Positions 51,617 to 59,354 of a stretch of 64,000 bases of DNA are shown one piece after another; position 1 is the first letter of the stretch; each line of letters opens with the position of its first letter. The position numbers and the translations under genes were made by a program. The stretch is from Blastococcus sp. CT_GayMR16 (GTDB taxonomy: Bacteria; Actinomycetota; Actinomycetes; Mycobacteriales; Geodermatophilaceae), in contig NZ_SPQK01000012.1 in NCBI RefSeq assembly GCF_004570875.1, positions 83,502 through 147,501 on the forward strand. The letters run 5' to 3'. Under the pieces are notes generated by a model. The model ran no database searches. It had not been told where the DNA came from and was given only the letters and a program-made list of their open reading frames with translations.

Positions 51617-51907
51617 GTGTCGATGCGGATGGTGCTCTGGGGCGTTCTGGTGGCCGTCGTCTCCGTCCTGGCGTTCCTCCTGCTGGACCCGATCCTGGCC
51701 GCGTTCGTCGCAATCCTGCTGGTGACCGGCGCGGTCGTCGCCGTCCTCGCCCGCGACTGGGACCGGCACTCGACGTATGAAGAGCGCGAGCTGGCCCGGT
51801 CCATCAAGCGGGCCGAGAAGTGGGAGCGGAACAAGGACGTGCGCGCCCGCGACCGCGCCCGCTGGGAGGCTCACCAGGCACGACAGGCGGACAGGACCGA
51901 GGGGTAA
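51617..51907 (+). CDS. DUF4229-type small membrane protein
   Basis: A 96-residue protein with two hydrophobic segments (MVLWGVLVAVVSVLAFLLL and ILAAFVAILLVTGAVVAVLA) followed by a highly charged tail (EERELARSIKRAEKWERN), the DUF4229 pattern. The GTG at 51617 is preferred because GATACT ends seven bases before it and the helix follows at once; an ATG at 51554 would add a poorly conserved 21-residue basic N-terminus. Function unknown; widespread in actinobacteria next to cell-envelope or quinone genes. Confidence 0.75.
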   Translation: MSMRMVLWGVLVAVVSVLAFLLLDPILAAFVAILLVTGAVVAVLARDWDRHSTYEERELARSIKRAEKWERNKDVRARDRARWEAHQARQADRTEG

Positions 51908-51936
51908 TTCGGTCGACTCCGGTCGCCCCGCGCTCC

Positions 51937-51942
51937 TACCGT
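51937..51942 (+). promoter_or_regulatory. -10 element (TACCGT) before mini-ORF
   Basis: TACCGT stands exactly seven bases before the ATG at 51950, so the transcript probably starts at that ATG. Confidence 0.5.
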
Positions 51943-51949
51943 CCCTCCC

Positions 51950-51982
51950 ATGCGGTACTTCCTGCGCCTGCGCACCCCCTGA
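51950..51982 (+). CDS. Leaderless 10-residue mini-ORF (leader peptide candidate)
   Basis: ATG to TGA encodes MRYFLRLRTP. It is the first codon of a predicted leaderless transcript (TACCGT seven bases upstream) and lies 130 bp before the gene at 52112 that has its own GGAGG ribosome site. The 5' part of the mRNA would therefore be translated at once and could regulate the downstream gene by attenuation or coupling. No runs of a single amino acid are present, so the signal, if any, is not obvious. Confidence 0.4.
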   Translation: MRYFLRLRTP

Positions 51983-52111
51983 GCTGACGTCCCGCGGCGC
52001 GGCCCCTCCGCCGCCCGCCGACCGCGCCGGTGTCCTTCCGCGGCGCTCGCTCGCCCTCTGCCCTGCCGGGTCTCCCCGCGGGCACTCGTTCGACCTGCAC
52101 GGAGGTATCCC

Positions 52112-52483
52112 ATGTCACGCCCTGCCCCGATGGCCGACGGCCCGGCCGCCGACGCCCGCGCCAGGCTCCCCGATCAGGAGTACGCCGCCTTCGACCGGCT
52201 CGCCGGCGCCGTCCTCGCGTCCCGGGGCGCGCCGCTGGGACCCCTGCTCCGCGCCCAGCTCCCGGGCACCACCGGCGTCCGCTGGCTGCGTCAGGAGAAC
52301 CTGCCGCCGACCACCCGCCCCGGTGCGCTGACCAGCGCGCACTGGCTGTCGCTGTTCACCTGCTGGTCGGCCGCGCACCACGCACCGACCGGCGGGGGTC
52401 CGGGCACGCGCCGGGCCGGTGGGCGGCCGTCGGCCCACGGTCACGCGCCCGGCGCGATGGCCGTACCCCGCTGGGGCCAGTGA
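52112..52483 (+). CDS. Hypothetical protein with a helical N-terminal half
   Basis: A 123-residue protein with GGAGG six bases before the ATG. The first 90 residues are ordered (EYAAFDRLAGAVLASRGAPL then GALTSAHWLSLFTCWSAAHH); the rest is Gly/Ala/Pro rich and probably disordered. I recognise no family. It may be regulated by the upstream leaderless mini-ORF at 51950. It is convergent with the HSP90-fold gene with 12 bases between stops. Confidence 0.55.
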   Translation: MSRPAPMADGPAADARARLPDQEYAAFDRLAGAVLASRGAPLGPLLRAQLPGTTGVRWLRQENLPPTTRPGALTSAHWLSLFTCWSAAHHAPTGGGPGTRRAGGRPSAHGHAPGAMAVPRWGQ

Positions 52484-52495
52484 CGGCTCCGTCCG

Positions 52496-55400
52496 TCAGT
52501 CCCCGACCGCGTCCTCGGCAGCAAGCTCGGCGGCGCGGTCGGGGAAGGCGAACGCTTCGGCCAGCGCCTGCCGGAGCGGCCAGGCGCCCGCCCGCCAGGC
52601 CAGCGCACGGCCCAGGGCGGCCGGGGACCCGTCGACGTGGTCGACGGTCCCGGCCGGCCACCACGTCACGGCCCGGCCGTCCACGGTGAGGTCCTCGTGG
52701 ACGGCGACCTCGCCGTCGAGCTCCACGACGCCGAGCCGGGCCGCGGCGAGCCCGGCGCCCGGCAGCTGTGCCCAGCGCATCCGCCGTCCGCCACCGCTCA
52801 CCGATCCCGCGACCCGCTCGCCGGCCAGCGGCAGGTCCAGCAGGTCGGCCACCGCGCCGGGCGCCCCGCCGGCGGGCACGACCGGTCCGCCGACCAGTGG
52901 CTGCAGGTACGGCGCATCGAGGACGACGGCGTCCCCGGCCACCCGGTCCGGCGCGACGCGCACCCGCTGCGGCGGGTCCACGTCGACCCCGTCGAGCGCC
53001 GCGGCGAGCCGGGCGTAGACCGTCCGCAGCACGTCGGGCCGGACCGTGCGGGCCGGGTCGCCCAGCCGGTCCAGCAGGTCGATCGCGCCGTCCACGTCGG
53101 CGAGGACGTCCTCGACCGTCATGGGCGGACGCAGCAGGTCCAGGACGGCGGCGGCGCCGGCCGCCGGTTCGTACAGCCCCAGCAGCTCCGTGCTGTCCGG
53201 GTGCCGCAGCCGGTCGGGGCGCTCCCCGCGGAGCACCGGGTGGGTCGACAGCCACCAGCGCAGGTAGCCGGGAACCGGGACGCCCCCGAGCACCACGTCG
53301 GCCCGGGCCTCCGCCGGCGCGGCGGCGAGCAGCGGCAACGCGCGGGGCCAGTCGCGCACCAGCTCCAGGTCGCGGACCGCGGTCAGCAGCGGCCAGGACG
53401 GCGGCGGGGCGTCCAGCGGCAGCCGGTCGAGCACCGCGTCGGCCCAGCGGTCGGCGTCGTCCACGCCCAGCTCCTCGGGGTCCTCGCCCCGGACCAGCGC
53501 GAACGTGTCCAGGACCCCGACGGCCCGCAGCGCGTCGGGGTCGGCGGTGGCGGCCGTCCCCGGGTCCAGCAGCCCCAGCGCCCCCTCCTCCAGGACCTCG
53601 GCGAGGGGGGACCCGGGCAGCACGAGCTCCCCCGCCGGCGCCCATCCACCGGCGGCGTCGGGCAGCGCCAGCTCCGTCAGCCAGGGCAGCTCGCCCACCG
53701 CCGGGCGGGCCGCTCCCACGAGGGCGAGCACCGCCCGCGCCAGGTCCGTGGGATCGGCGTCGTCGTCGAGGGCGTCGTCCACGGCGTCCATCGACGTCTC
53801 GACGGCGTTGCGGACCCCCGCGTCGGCGAGGACCGCGGCAGCGGTGGCCGGGAAGGCGCCCAACCGCTCCAGCAGCCGCCGGGCCGCCGGTCGCTCGACC
53901 GCCTCGGGCTCGGCCAGCCGGAGCCCCAGCGGACCCAGGTGCGCGACCGGCAGGCCCGCCTCGGGAAGAAGCACCCCGGCCGGGCCGTGCGCCGTGCGCC
54001 CGTCGACGAGCGGCACCGGCAGCGCGGCCAACTCCTCGCGGTCGGCGCCGTCGAGCGCCTCGTACAACCGCCCCCACCAGGACGCCGGCCGGTCCACCCC
54101 GCGGACCACCTCCACGACCTCGGCGAGACCGATCCGGCGGACGCCGAGCACCGCCAGCGCGGGGGTGTCCGACCGGCGGGACCAGCCGGGCGGCAGCAGC
54201 CCGGCCAGCACGTCGGCCAGGACGTGGATCCGCTCGTCGGTCGCGTCATCGAGCACCGCGGCCCGCTCGGGGAGCTGACGGGCCTTCGCGTCCCCCGCGA
54301 CGGGGAGCCAGGCGGTGGCGCGCAGCCGCCCGAGCACCGCCGCGCCGAGCTGGGCGTCGAGGGCGGCCCCCGCCAGGCCGGCCCGCGGCACGAGGCGCAG
54401 CAGCACCGGGTCGGCGGGGAGCGAGGCGACCAGGTCGGCGAAGGTGTCGGCGGCCGCCGCGACCAGGGCGTCGGTGACCGGTCCCGGGGCGACGTGACGA
54501 CGGTCGGGTCCGAGCGGGAAGGGCGCGATCAGCCGGAGCGGGAGGGAGAGTGGCTCGTCGCTCGGGGTCGGCGCGTGCACGACCTGCCCGGCCGGCAGCG
54601 GCTGCGGAACGCCGTCGTCGTCGAGCGGCACCGCCCAGGTCACCGTCCAGCCGCGGCGCGAGCGCTCCTCCACGGGGCGGTCGGCCAGGAGCGCGGCGGG
54701 CAGTTCACCGGATCGCTGCGCGACCTGCCAGGTGACGGTGCGCTCCCCTTCGGTCAACCGGACCCTCGGCGCCGAGCCGTCGCGGGAGAGGGTGCGGGTC
54801 GCGCCGTCCACGACCACCTCGACGGCCGTGAGGCCGGACAGCGCGAGCAGCAGGTCCACCGGCAGCCCGGTCAGGGCGGCCTCCACCCCGGGCCGGGTCC
54901 CGTCGCGCAGCGGCAGGACGACCTCCGTGGCGAAGCCGTCCGGCGGAGTCCCCCCGGCCCGCCACGGCAGCCGGAGGACCGGCACCGCTCCCCCGCGCCG
55001 CTCCACCTCGTCGGCGAGAGCAGGGAGCGCCGCGACCTCGGCCCGCGTCCGGTCGGCACTGAACCGCACCCCGCCGTCCGTGGACAGGACCGCCGGCTCG
55101 TCGCTGACCGCCAGGACGGCGGCGAAGCCGACACCGAAGCGGCCGACGCCGGCGGCCTCGTCGCGCTTGGCCGACGCCCGGAGCGTGGCCAGTCCCTGGA
55201 CGCCGCCGGCGTCCAGCGGGGCACCGGTGTTCGCGGCGCGGAGGGTCTGCCCGTCCAGCTCGAGGCGGAGCCGCCCGGGGACGCCGTCGCGGGCAGCGGC
55301 GTCGGCGGCGTTCTGGGCGAGCTCGACGAGCAACCGGTCGCGGTAACCGCCGCGGACGAGGTCCTCCTCGGCGTTCGCGTCCTCCCGGAAGCGGGCCGGC

Positions 55401-55507
55401 GACGCGGCCCACGCCGACAGCACCCGGTCCCGGACGGCGGCGGTGCCGAACGGGTCGCCGGCCGGGCCGAGGGGAACGTGAGCCCCGCCGTCGATCCCGG
55501 TCTGCAT
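52496..55507 (-). CDS. Sacsin/HSP90-like N-terminal ATPase protein, 1003 residues
   Basis: A large cytoplasmic protein. The N-terminal GHKL ATPase fold is clear: LLVELAQNAADAAARDG at about residue 70 (the HSP90 ELxxNAxDA helix), NTGAPLDAGGVQGLATL and GRFGVGFAAVLAVSDEPAV (the GxFGVGF lid). The remaining 700 residues are long repetitive alpha/beta stretches rich in Leu, Ala and Asp, with no recognised domain. Actinobacterial homologues are annotated as sacsin N-terminal ATPase-like proteins or HSP90-like; the function is not known. The ATG at 55507 follows TAGGGT by seven bases (leaderless). Divergent from the RsbW-like gene. Confidence 0.85.
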   Translation of the reverse strand: MQTGIDGGAHVPLGPAGDPFGTAAVRDRVLSAWAASPARFREDANAEEDLVRGGYRDRLLVELAQNAADAAARDGVPGRLRLELDGQTLRAANTGAPLDAGGVQGLATLRASAKRDEAAGVGRFGVGFAAVLAVSDEPAVLSTDGGVRFSADRTRAEVAALPALADEVERRGGAVPVLRLPWRAGGTPPDGFATEVVLPLRDGTRPGVEAALTGLPVDLLLALSGLTAVEVVVDGATRTLSRDGSAPRVRLTEGERTVTWQVAQRSGELPAALLADRPVEERSRRGWTVTWAVPLDDDGVPQPLPAGQVVHAPTPSDEPLSLPLRLIAPFPLGPDRRHVAPGPVTDALVAAAADTFADLVASLPADPVLLRLVPRAGLAGAALDAQLGAAVLGRLRATAWLPVAGDAKARQLPERAAVLDDATDERIHVLADVLAGLLPPGWSRRSDTPALAVLGVRRIGLAEVVEVVRGVDRPASWWGRLYEALDGADREELAALPVPLVDGRTAHGPAGVLLPEAGLPVAHLGPLGLRLAEPEAVERPAARRLLERLGAFPATAAAVLADAGVRNAVETSMDAVDDALDDDADPTDLARAVLALVGAARPAVGELPWLTELALPDAAGGWAPAGELVLPGSPLAEVLEEGALGLLDPGTAATADPDALRAVGVLDTFALVRGEDPEELGVDDADRWADAVLDRLPLDAPPPSWPLLTAVRDLELVRDWPRALPLLAAAPAEARADVVLGGVPVPGYLRWWLSTHPVLRGERPDRLRHPDSTELLGLYEPAAGAAAVLDLLRPPMTVEDVLADVDGAIDLLDRLGDPARTVRPDVLRTVYARLAAALDGVDVDPPQRVRVAPDRVAGDAVVLDAPYLQPLVGGPVVPAGGAPGAVADLLDLPLAGERVAGSVSGGGRRMRWAQLPGAGLAAARLGVVELDGEVAVHEDLTVDGRAVTWWPAGTVDHVDGSPAALGRALAWRAGAWPLRQALAEAFAFPDRAAELAAEDAVGD

Positions 55508-55514
55508 CTGCGCG

Positions 55515-55520
55515 ACCCTA
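55515..55520 (-). promoter_or_regulatory. -10 element (TAGGGT) of the HSP90-like gene
   Basis: TAGGGT is seven bases before the ATG at 55507 on the minus strand, the same arrangement as before rsbQ. Confidence 0.45.
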
Positions 55521-55672
55521 GTTCGGCGCCGCGACCCGGCTGATGCAACTCCCGGGTGACACTGAGGTTGGGCGCGCACCGGAACGGGCACCGCAGAGCC
55601 AGAAGGACCACGCCCTCGTCCGGGAGCGTGGCGGTGCGCCCTGCACGGGCCCTGACAACGACGACGAAGGCG

Positions 55673-56125
55673 GTGACGGTGGCGCTCTGGCAACCGGCGC
55701 GCCTCCCGCAGGGTTTCCGGGAACTCTGGTGTCAGGAAGTCCACTCCCTGCAGGAGCTCAGCAAGCTGCGTGCCCGGCTGCGCGCCACGCTCACCGGCAG
55801 CCCGATCGTCGTCCACCCCGAGCGCGAGCACTGGTCGGAACGGCTGGTGCTCATCGCCGACGAGCTGACGTCGAACGCACTGCGGCACGGCGGCTCGCCG
55901 GTGGCGACCGCACTGAGCCGGCTCTCCGACCGGTGGCTGATCGCGGTCAGCGACTCCTCCGCCGACGTCCCCCCTGCCCCGGCCGAGGGTCGCGATCCCG
56001 CACTCGGCGGCTTCGGCCTCTATCTCGTGGCCGACCTGTCGGCCGCGCACGGCTGGCACCTGGAGCGCGGTGAGAAGAAGGTCTGGGCCGTGATCGAGGC
56101 CGACGACGAAGAGCGGACCGCCTGA
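55673..56125 (+). CDS. RsbW-like anti-sigma factor/serine kinase ATPase
   Basis: A 150-residue HATPase_c protein: LVLIADELTSNALRHGGSPV (N box), LIAVSDSSADVP (G1 box) and LGGFGLYLVADLSAAHGWHL (G2 box). It is the size and layout of actinobacterial RsbW/SpoIIAB-like kinases that bind sigma factors or phosphorylate STAS proteins. The GTG at 55673 gives the family start; a longer open frame begins at 55556 but its extra 39 residues look non-protein-like. It is divergent from the HSP90-like gene with 165 bp between starts. The STAS protein at 51044 is a possible partner. Confidence 0.85.
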   Translation: MTVALWQPARLPQGFRELWCQEVHSLQELSKLRARLRATLTGSPIVVHPEREHWSERLVLIADELTSNALRHGGSPVATALSRLSDRWLIAVSDSSADVPPAPAEGRDPALGGFGLYLVADLSAAHGWHLERGEKKVWAVIEADDEERTA

Positions 56126-56167
56126 ACCCCTCGGGTGACTCCGGAGGCCCGGTTAGTGACTCGCGGG

Positions 56168-56173
56168 TAACCT
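56168..56173 (+). promoter_or_regulatory. -10 element (TAACCT) for the aldehyde dehydrogenase operon
   Basis: TAACCT lies eight bases before the ATG at 56182, with no ribosome site visible, so transcription probably begins at or next to the start codon. Confidence 0.4.
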
Positions 56174-56181
56174 CCGTTCCC

Positions 56182-57735
56182 ATGTCGCTCGTCGATCAGC
56201 TGGACACGGTGACCGATGCCTCCGCGGGCACCGTCGACCGGCACGCCACGACCCAGACCTTCTCGTCGACGAACCCGGCCTCCGATGCCGTCGTCGGCGT
56301 CTTCCCGGTGCACGACGCGGACGCCGTGCAGGAGACCGTCGAGCGCGCCCGGCCGGCCGCCGAGCAGTGGGCCGCCCTCGGCTTCGACGGTCGCCGCGAG
56401 CGGCTGGCCGCCTACCGCGGTTACCTGGCCCGCCGGATGAACGAGCTCGCCGAACTCGTCCACCGGGAGAACGGCAAGCCGCACGGCGACGCGATCCTCG
56501 AGATCACCCTCGCCATCGACCACCTGGCCTGGGCCGGTGCCCACGCCCGCAAGACCCTCGGGCAGCGCCGGGTCAGGGCCGGGATGCTGGCGGCCAACCA
56601 CGCCGCATACCTGGAGTACCAGCCGCTGGGCGTCGTCGGCGTCATCGGGCCGTGGAACTACCCGGTGTTCACCCCGATGGGCTCGATCGCCTACGCGCTG
56701 GCAGCCGGCAACGCCGTCGTCTTCAAGCCCTCGGAGTACACGCCGGCCGTCGGTGCCTGGCTGGCCGCGGCGTGGCGGGCCGCCGTCCCCGACGCCGCCG
56801 ACGCCTTCCAGGTCGTCACCGGCTTCGGCGAGACCGGTGCCGCGCTGTGCCGCGCCCGCGTCGGCAAGCTCGCGTTCACCGGCTCCGCGCCGACCGGCAA
56901 GAAGGTCATGGCCGCGTGCGCGGAGACCCTCACCCCGGTGCTCATGGAGCTCGGCGGCAAGGACGCGATGATCGTCGACGACGACGCCGACGTGGTGGCC
57001 GCCGCCGACGCCGCCGTGTGGGGCTCGATGAGCAATGCCGGGCAGACCTGCATCGGCATCGAGCGGGTCTACGCGACCAGCGCCGTCTACGACCGCTTCG
57101 TCGCCGAGGTGACCGCGCAGCTGCGCACCCTGCGCCCGGGCTCGGACGACGAGGCCACCTACGGCCCCATGACGATGGCCTCGCAGGGCGGCATCGTGCG
57201 GCGCCACGTCGAGGACGCCACCGGCGCGGGTGGCCGGGTCGTCCGCGGGGACGCCGACCCCAGCCTGTTCCCCAACGAGAACTACCTCGCCCCCACCGTG
57301 CTGCTCGACGTCCCCGAGTCGTCGTCGGCGATCCGCGAGGAGACCTTCGGGCCGACGCTGACCATCACGAAGGTCCGCGACGCCGAGGAGGCGCTGGCGC
57401 TCACCAACGCCACCTCCTACGGGCTGGCCGGGTCGGTCTTCGCCAAGTCCAAGGCCCGCGGGATGGACCTGGCCCGCCGGATGCGCAGCGGCATGACGTC
57501 GGTGAACTCGGTGCTGACCTTCGCCTCGATCCCCGCGCTGCCCTTCGGCGGGGTCGGCGACTCGGGCTTCGGCCGGATCCACGGCGAGGACGGGCTCAAG
57601 GAGTTCACCCGCGCTAAGGCGATCACCCGCCAGCGGGTCGCGCTGCCGGTGAACCTGATGAGCTTCGGCCGGCCCGCGTCGGCGACCGACGCGCTGGCCC
57701 GCGTCATGGGCATGATCCACGGCCGGCACCGGTGA
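56182..57735 (+). CDS. Aldehyde dehydrogenase family protein
   Basis: A 517-residue NAD(P)-dependent aldehyde dehydrogenase: GVIGPWNYPVFTPM (cofactor), FTGSAPTGKKVMAACAE, MELGGKDAMIVDDDAD (catalytic Glu) and NAGQTCIGIERVYA (Cys290). The long C-terminal end LPFGGVGDSGFGRIHGEDGL is typical. It shares an operon with a GMC oxidoreductase (GTGA overlap), so an alcohol-aldehyde-acid oxidation sequence is likely. The substrate is not evident. Confidence 0.95.
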   Translation: MSLVDQLDTVTDASAGTVDRHATTQTFSSTNPASDAVVGVFPVHDADAVQETVERARPAAEQWAALGFDGRRERLAAYRGYLARRMNELAELVHRENGKPHGDAILEITLAIDHLAWAGAHARKTLGQRRVRAGMLAANHAAYLEYQPLGVVGVIGPWNYPVFTPMGSIAYALAAGNAVVFKPSEYTPAVGAWLAAAWRAAVPDAADAFQVVTGFGETGAALCRARVGKLAFTGSAPTGKKVMAACAETLTPVLMELGGKDAMIVDDDADVVAAADAAVWGSMSNAGQTCIGIERVYATSAVYDRFVAEVTAQLRTLRPGSDDEATYGPMTMASQGGIVRRHVEDATGAGGRVVRGDADPSLFPNENYLAPTVLLDVPESSSAIREETFGPTLTITKVRDAEEALALTNATSYGLAGSVFAKSKARGMDLARRMRSGMTSVNSVLTFASIPALPFGGVGDSGFGRIHGEDGLKEFTRAKAITRQRVALPVNLMSFGRPASATDALARVMGMIHGRHR

Positions 57736-59351
57736 GCGATTCCCTGCCGGACGAGTTCGACGTCGTCGTCGTCGGCGCGGGTTCGGCCGGCTGCGCGCTG
57801 GCCGGCCGGCTGACCGAGGACCCGACCCTGCGGGTGCTGCTGCTCGAAGCGGGCGGCTCGGACGACGTGCTCGAGGTGCAGATCCCGGCCGGGCTCTACA
57901 AGACCTGGCGCACCCGGCTGGACTGGAACTACACGACCGAGCCGCAGCCGGGCCTCGACGGACGCAAGCTGTTCTGGCCGCGCGGCAAGCTGCTCGGTGG
58001 CTCCTCCTCGATCAACGCGATGATCTACATCCGCGGCGCGGCAGCCGACTACGACGAGTGGGCCGAGCTCACCGGCGACAAGTCCTGGTCCTACGAGCAC
58101 GTGCTGCCGCTGTTCCGCCGGATGGAGGACAACGCCCGCGGCGCCGATCGCTTCCACGGGGTCGGCGGCCCGCTGCGGGTCGAGGACCTCCGGTCGCCGC
58201 ACGCGTGGACCCGCGCCGTCGTCCAGTCGGCGGTGGCCGCCGGCTACCCCCGCAACGACGACTTCAACGGCGCCGCCCAGGAGGGCGTCGGCCAGTACCA
58301 GGTGACCCAGAAGCGCGGGCGCCGCTGGTCGTCGGCCGATGCCTACCTGCACCCGGCGCAGGCCCGGCCGAACCTGACCGTCCGCACCGGCGCCCTGACC
58401 ACCCGGGTGCTCGTCGAGGACGGCCGGGCGACCGGCGTCGAGTACCGCGCGGGCGGGCAGGTGCACACGGTGCGCGCCACCCGCGAGGTGGTGCTCTCCG
58501 GGGGTGCGGTCAACTCCCCGCAGCTGCTGATGCTCTCGGGCATCGGTCCCGCCGATCACCTGCGGGAGGTCGGCGTGGACGTCGTCCACGACCTGCCCGG
58601 CGTCGGCGGCGGCCTGCAGGACCACCCGCTGGTGCCCGTCGTGTGGAACGTGCGCTCGGGCAAGTCGCTGTTCCGCGCCGAGTCGCCCTCGGGCTACGCC
58701 CGGTGGTTCGGCGCCCGACGCGGACCGCTCACCTCCAACCTGGCCGAGGCGGGGCTCTTCACCCGGTCGGCGCCGGAGCTGTCCGAGCCGGACCTGCAGA
58801 TGCACTTCCTGCCGGTGAAGTTCTGGAAGCAGGCCGAGGTCGACCCCGACGTCGACGCCTTCACCGCCGCCGTCGTGCTGGTGCACGTGCACTCGCGCGG
58901 GTCGGTCCGGCTGCGCTCGGCCGACCCGACGTGGGCGCCGGCCATCGATGCCGGGTACCTCACCGACGAGCGCGACCTCGACGCCCTGGTCACGGGGGTG
59001 GAGAAGGCGCGGGAGATCGCGGGCACCGGTCCCCTGGCCTCCGTGCTGGCCGACGAGTGGTCACCCGGCGGCACCGTGCACGGCCGGGACGCCCTGCGCG
59101 CCTCGGTCAAGGACACCCTCGAGTCGCTCTACCACCCGGTGAGCTCCTGCCGGATGGGCACCGATGACCAGGCGGTCGTCGACTCCGAGATGAAGGTGCG
59201 CGGCATCGAGGGGCTGCGGGTGGTGGACGCCTCGGTCATGCCGACCCTGGTCCGTGGCAACACCAACGCGCCCACGATCATGCTCGCCGAGCGGGCGGCC
59301 GACCTGATCCTCGGTCGCTCCGTCGACCCCGCGCTGGCCGCCGCCGGCTGA
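57732..59351 (+). CDS. GMC-family FAD oxidoreductase (choline dehydrogenase-like)
   Basis: A 539-residue flavoenzyme: VVVGAGSAGCALAGRLTED (dinucleotide fold), LLGGSSSINAMIYIRGAAAD (GMC signature 1), GAVNSPQLLMLSGIGPADHL (signature 2), active-site His in YHPVSSCRMG and Asn in GNTNAPTIMLAERAADLI. It oxidises an alcohol to an aldehyde, which the co-operonic aldehyde dehydrogenase can oxidise further. The substrate may be a polyethylene glycol, choline or aromatic alcohol; the motifs do not decide this. GTG start overlaps the previous stop. Three bases separate its stop from that of the convergent fusion gene. Confidence 0.95.
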   Translation: MSDSLPDEFDVVVVGAGSAGCALAGRLTEDPTLRVLLLEAGGSDDVLEVQIPAGLYKTWRTRLDWNYTTEPQPGLDGRKLFWPRGKLLGGSSSINAMIYIRGAAADYDEWAELTGDKSWSYEHVLPLFRRMEDNARGADRFHGVGGPLRVEDLRSPHAWTRAVVQSAVAAGYPRNDDFNGAAQEGVGQYQVTQKRGRRWSSADAYLHPAQARPNLTVRTGALTTRVLVEDGRATGVEYRAGGQVHTVRATREVVLSGGAVNSPQLLMLSGIGPADHLREVGVDVVHDLPGVGGGLQDHPLVPVVWNVRSGKSLFRAESPSGYARWFGARRGPLTSNLAEAGLFTRSAPELSEPDLQMHFLPVKFWKQAEVDPDVDAFTAAVVLVHVHSRGSVRLRSADPTWAPAIDAGYLTDERDLDALVTGVEKAREIAGTGPLASVLADEWSPGGTVHGRDALRASVKDTLESLYHPVSSCRMGTDDQAVVDSEMKVRGIEGLRVVDASVMPTLVRGNTNAPTIMLAERAADLILGRSVDPALAAAG

Positions 59352-59354
59352 GCC

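Noticed and set aside
52637..55543. 968-residue plus-strand open frame
   Set aside because: Antisense to the HSP90-like gene, with Arg/Gln/His/Gly repeats typical of complement translation.
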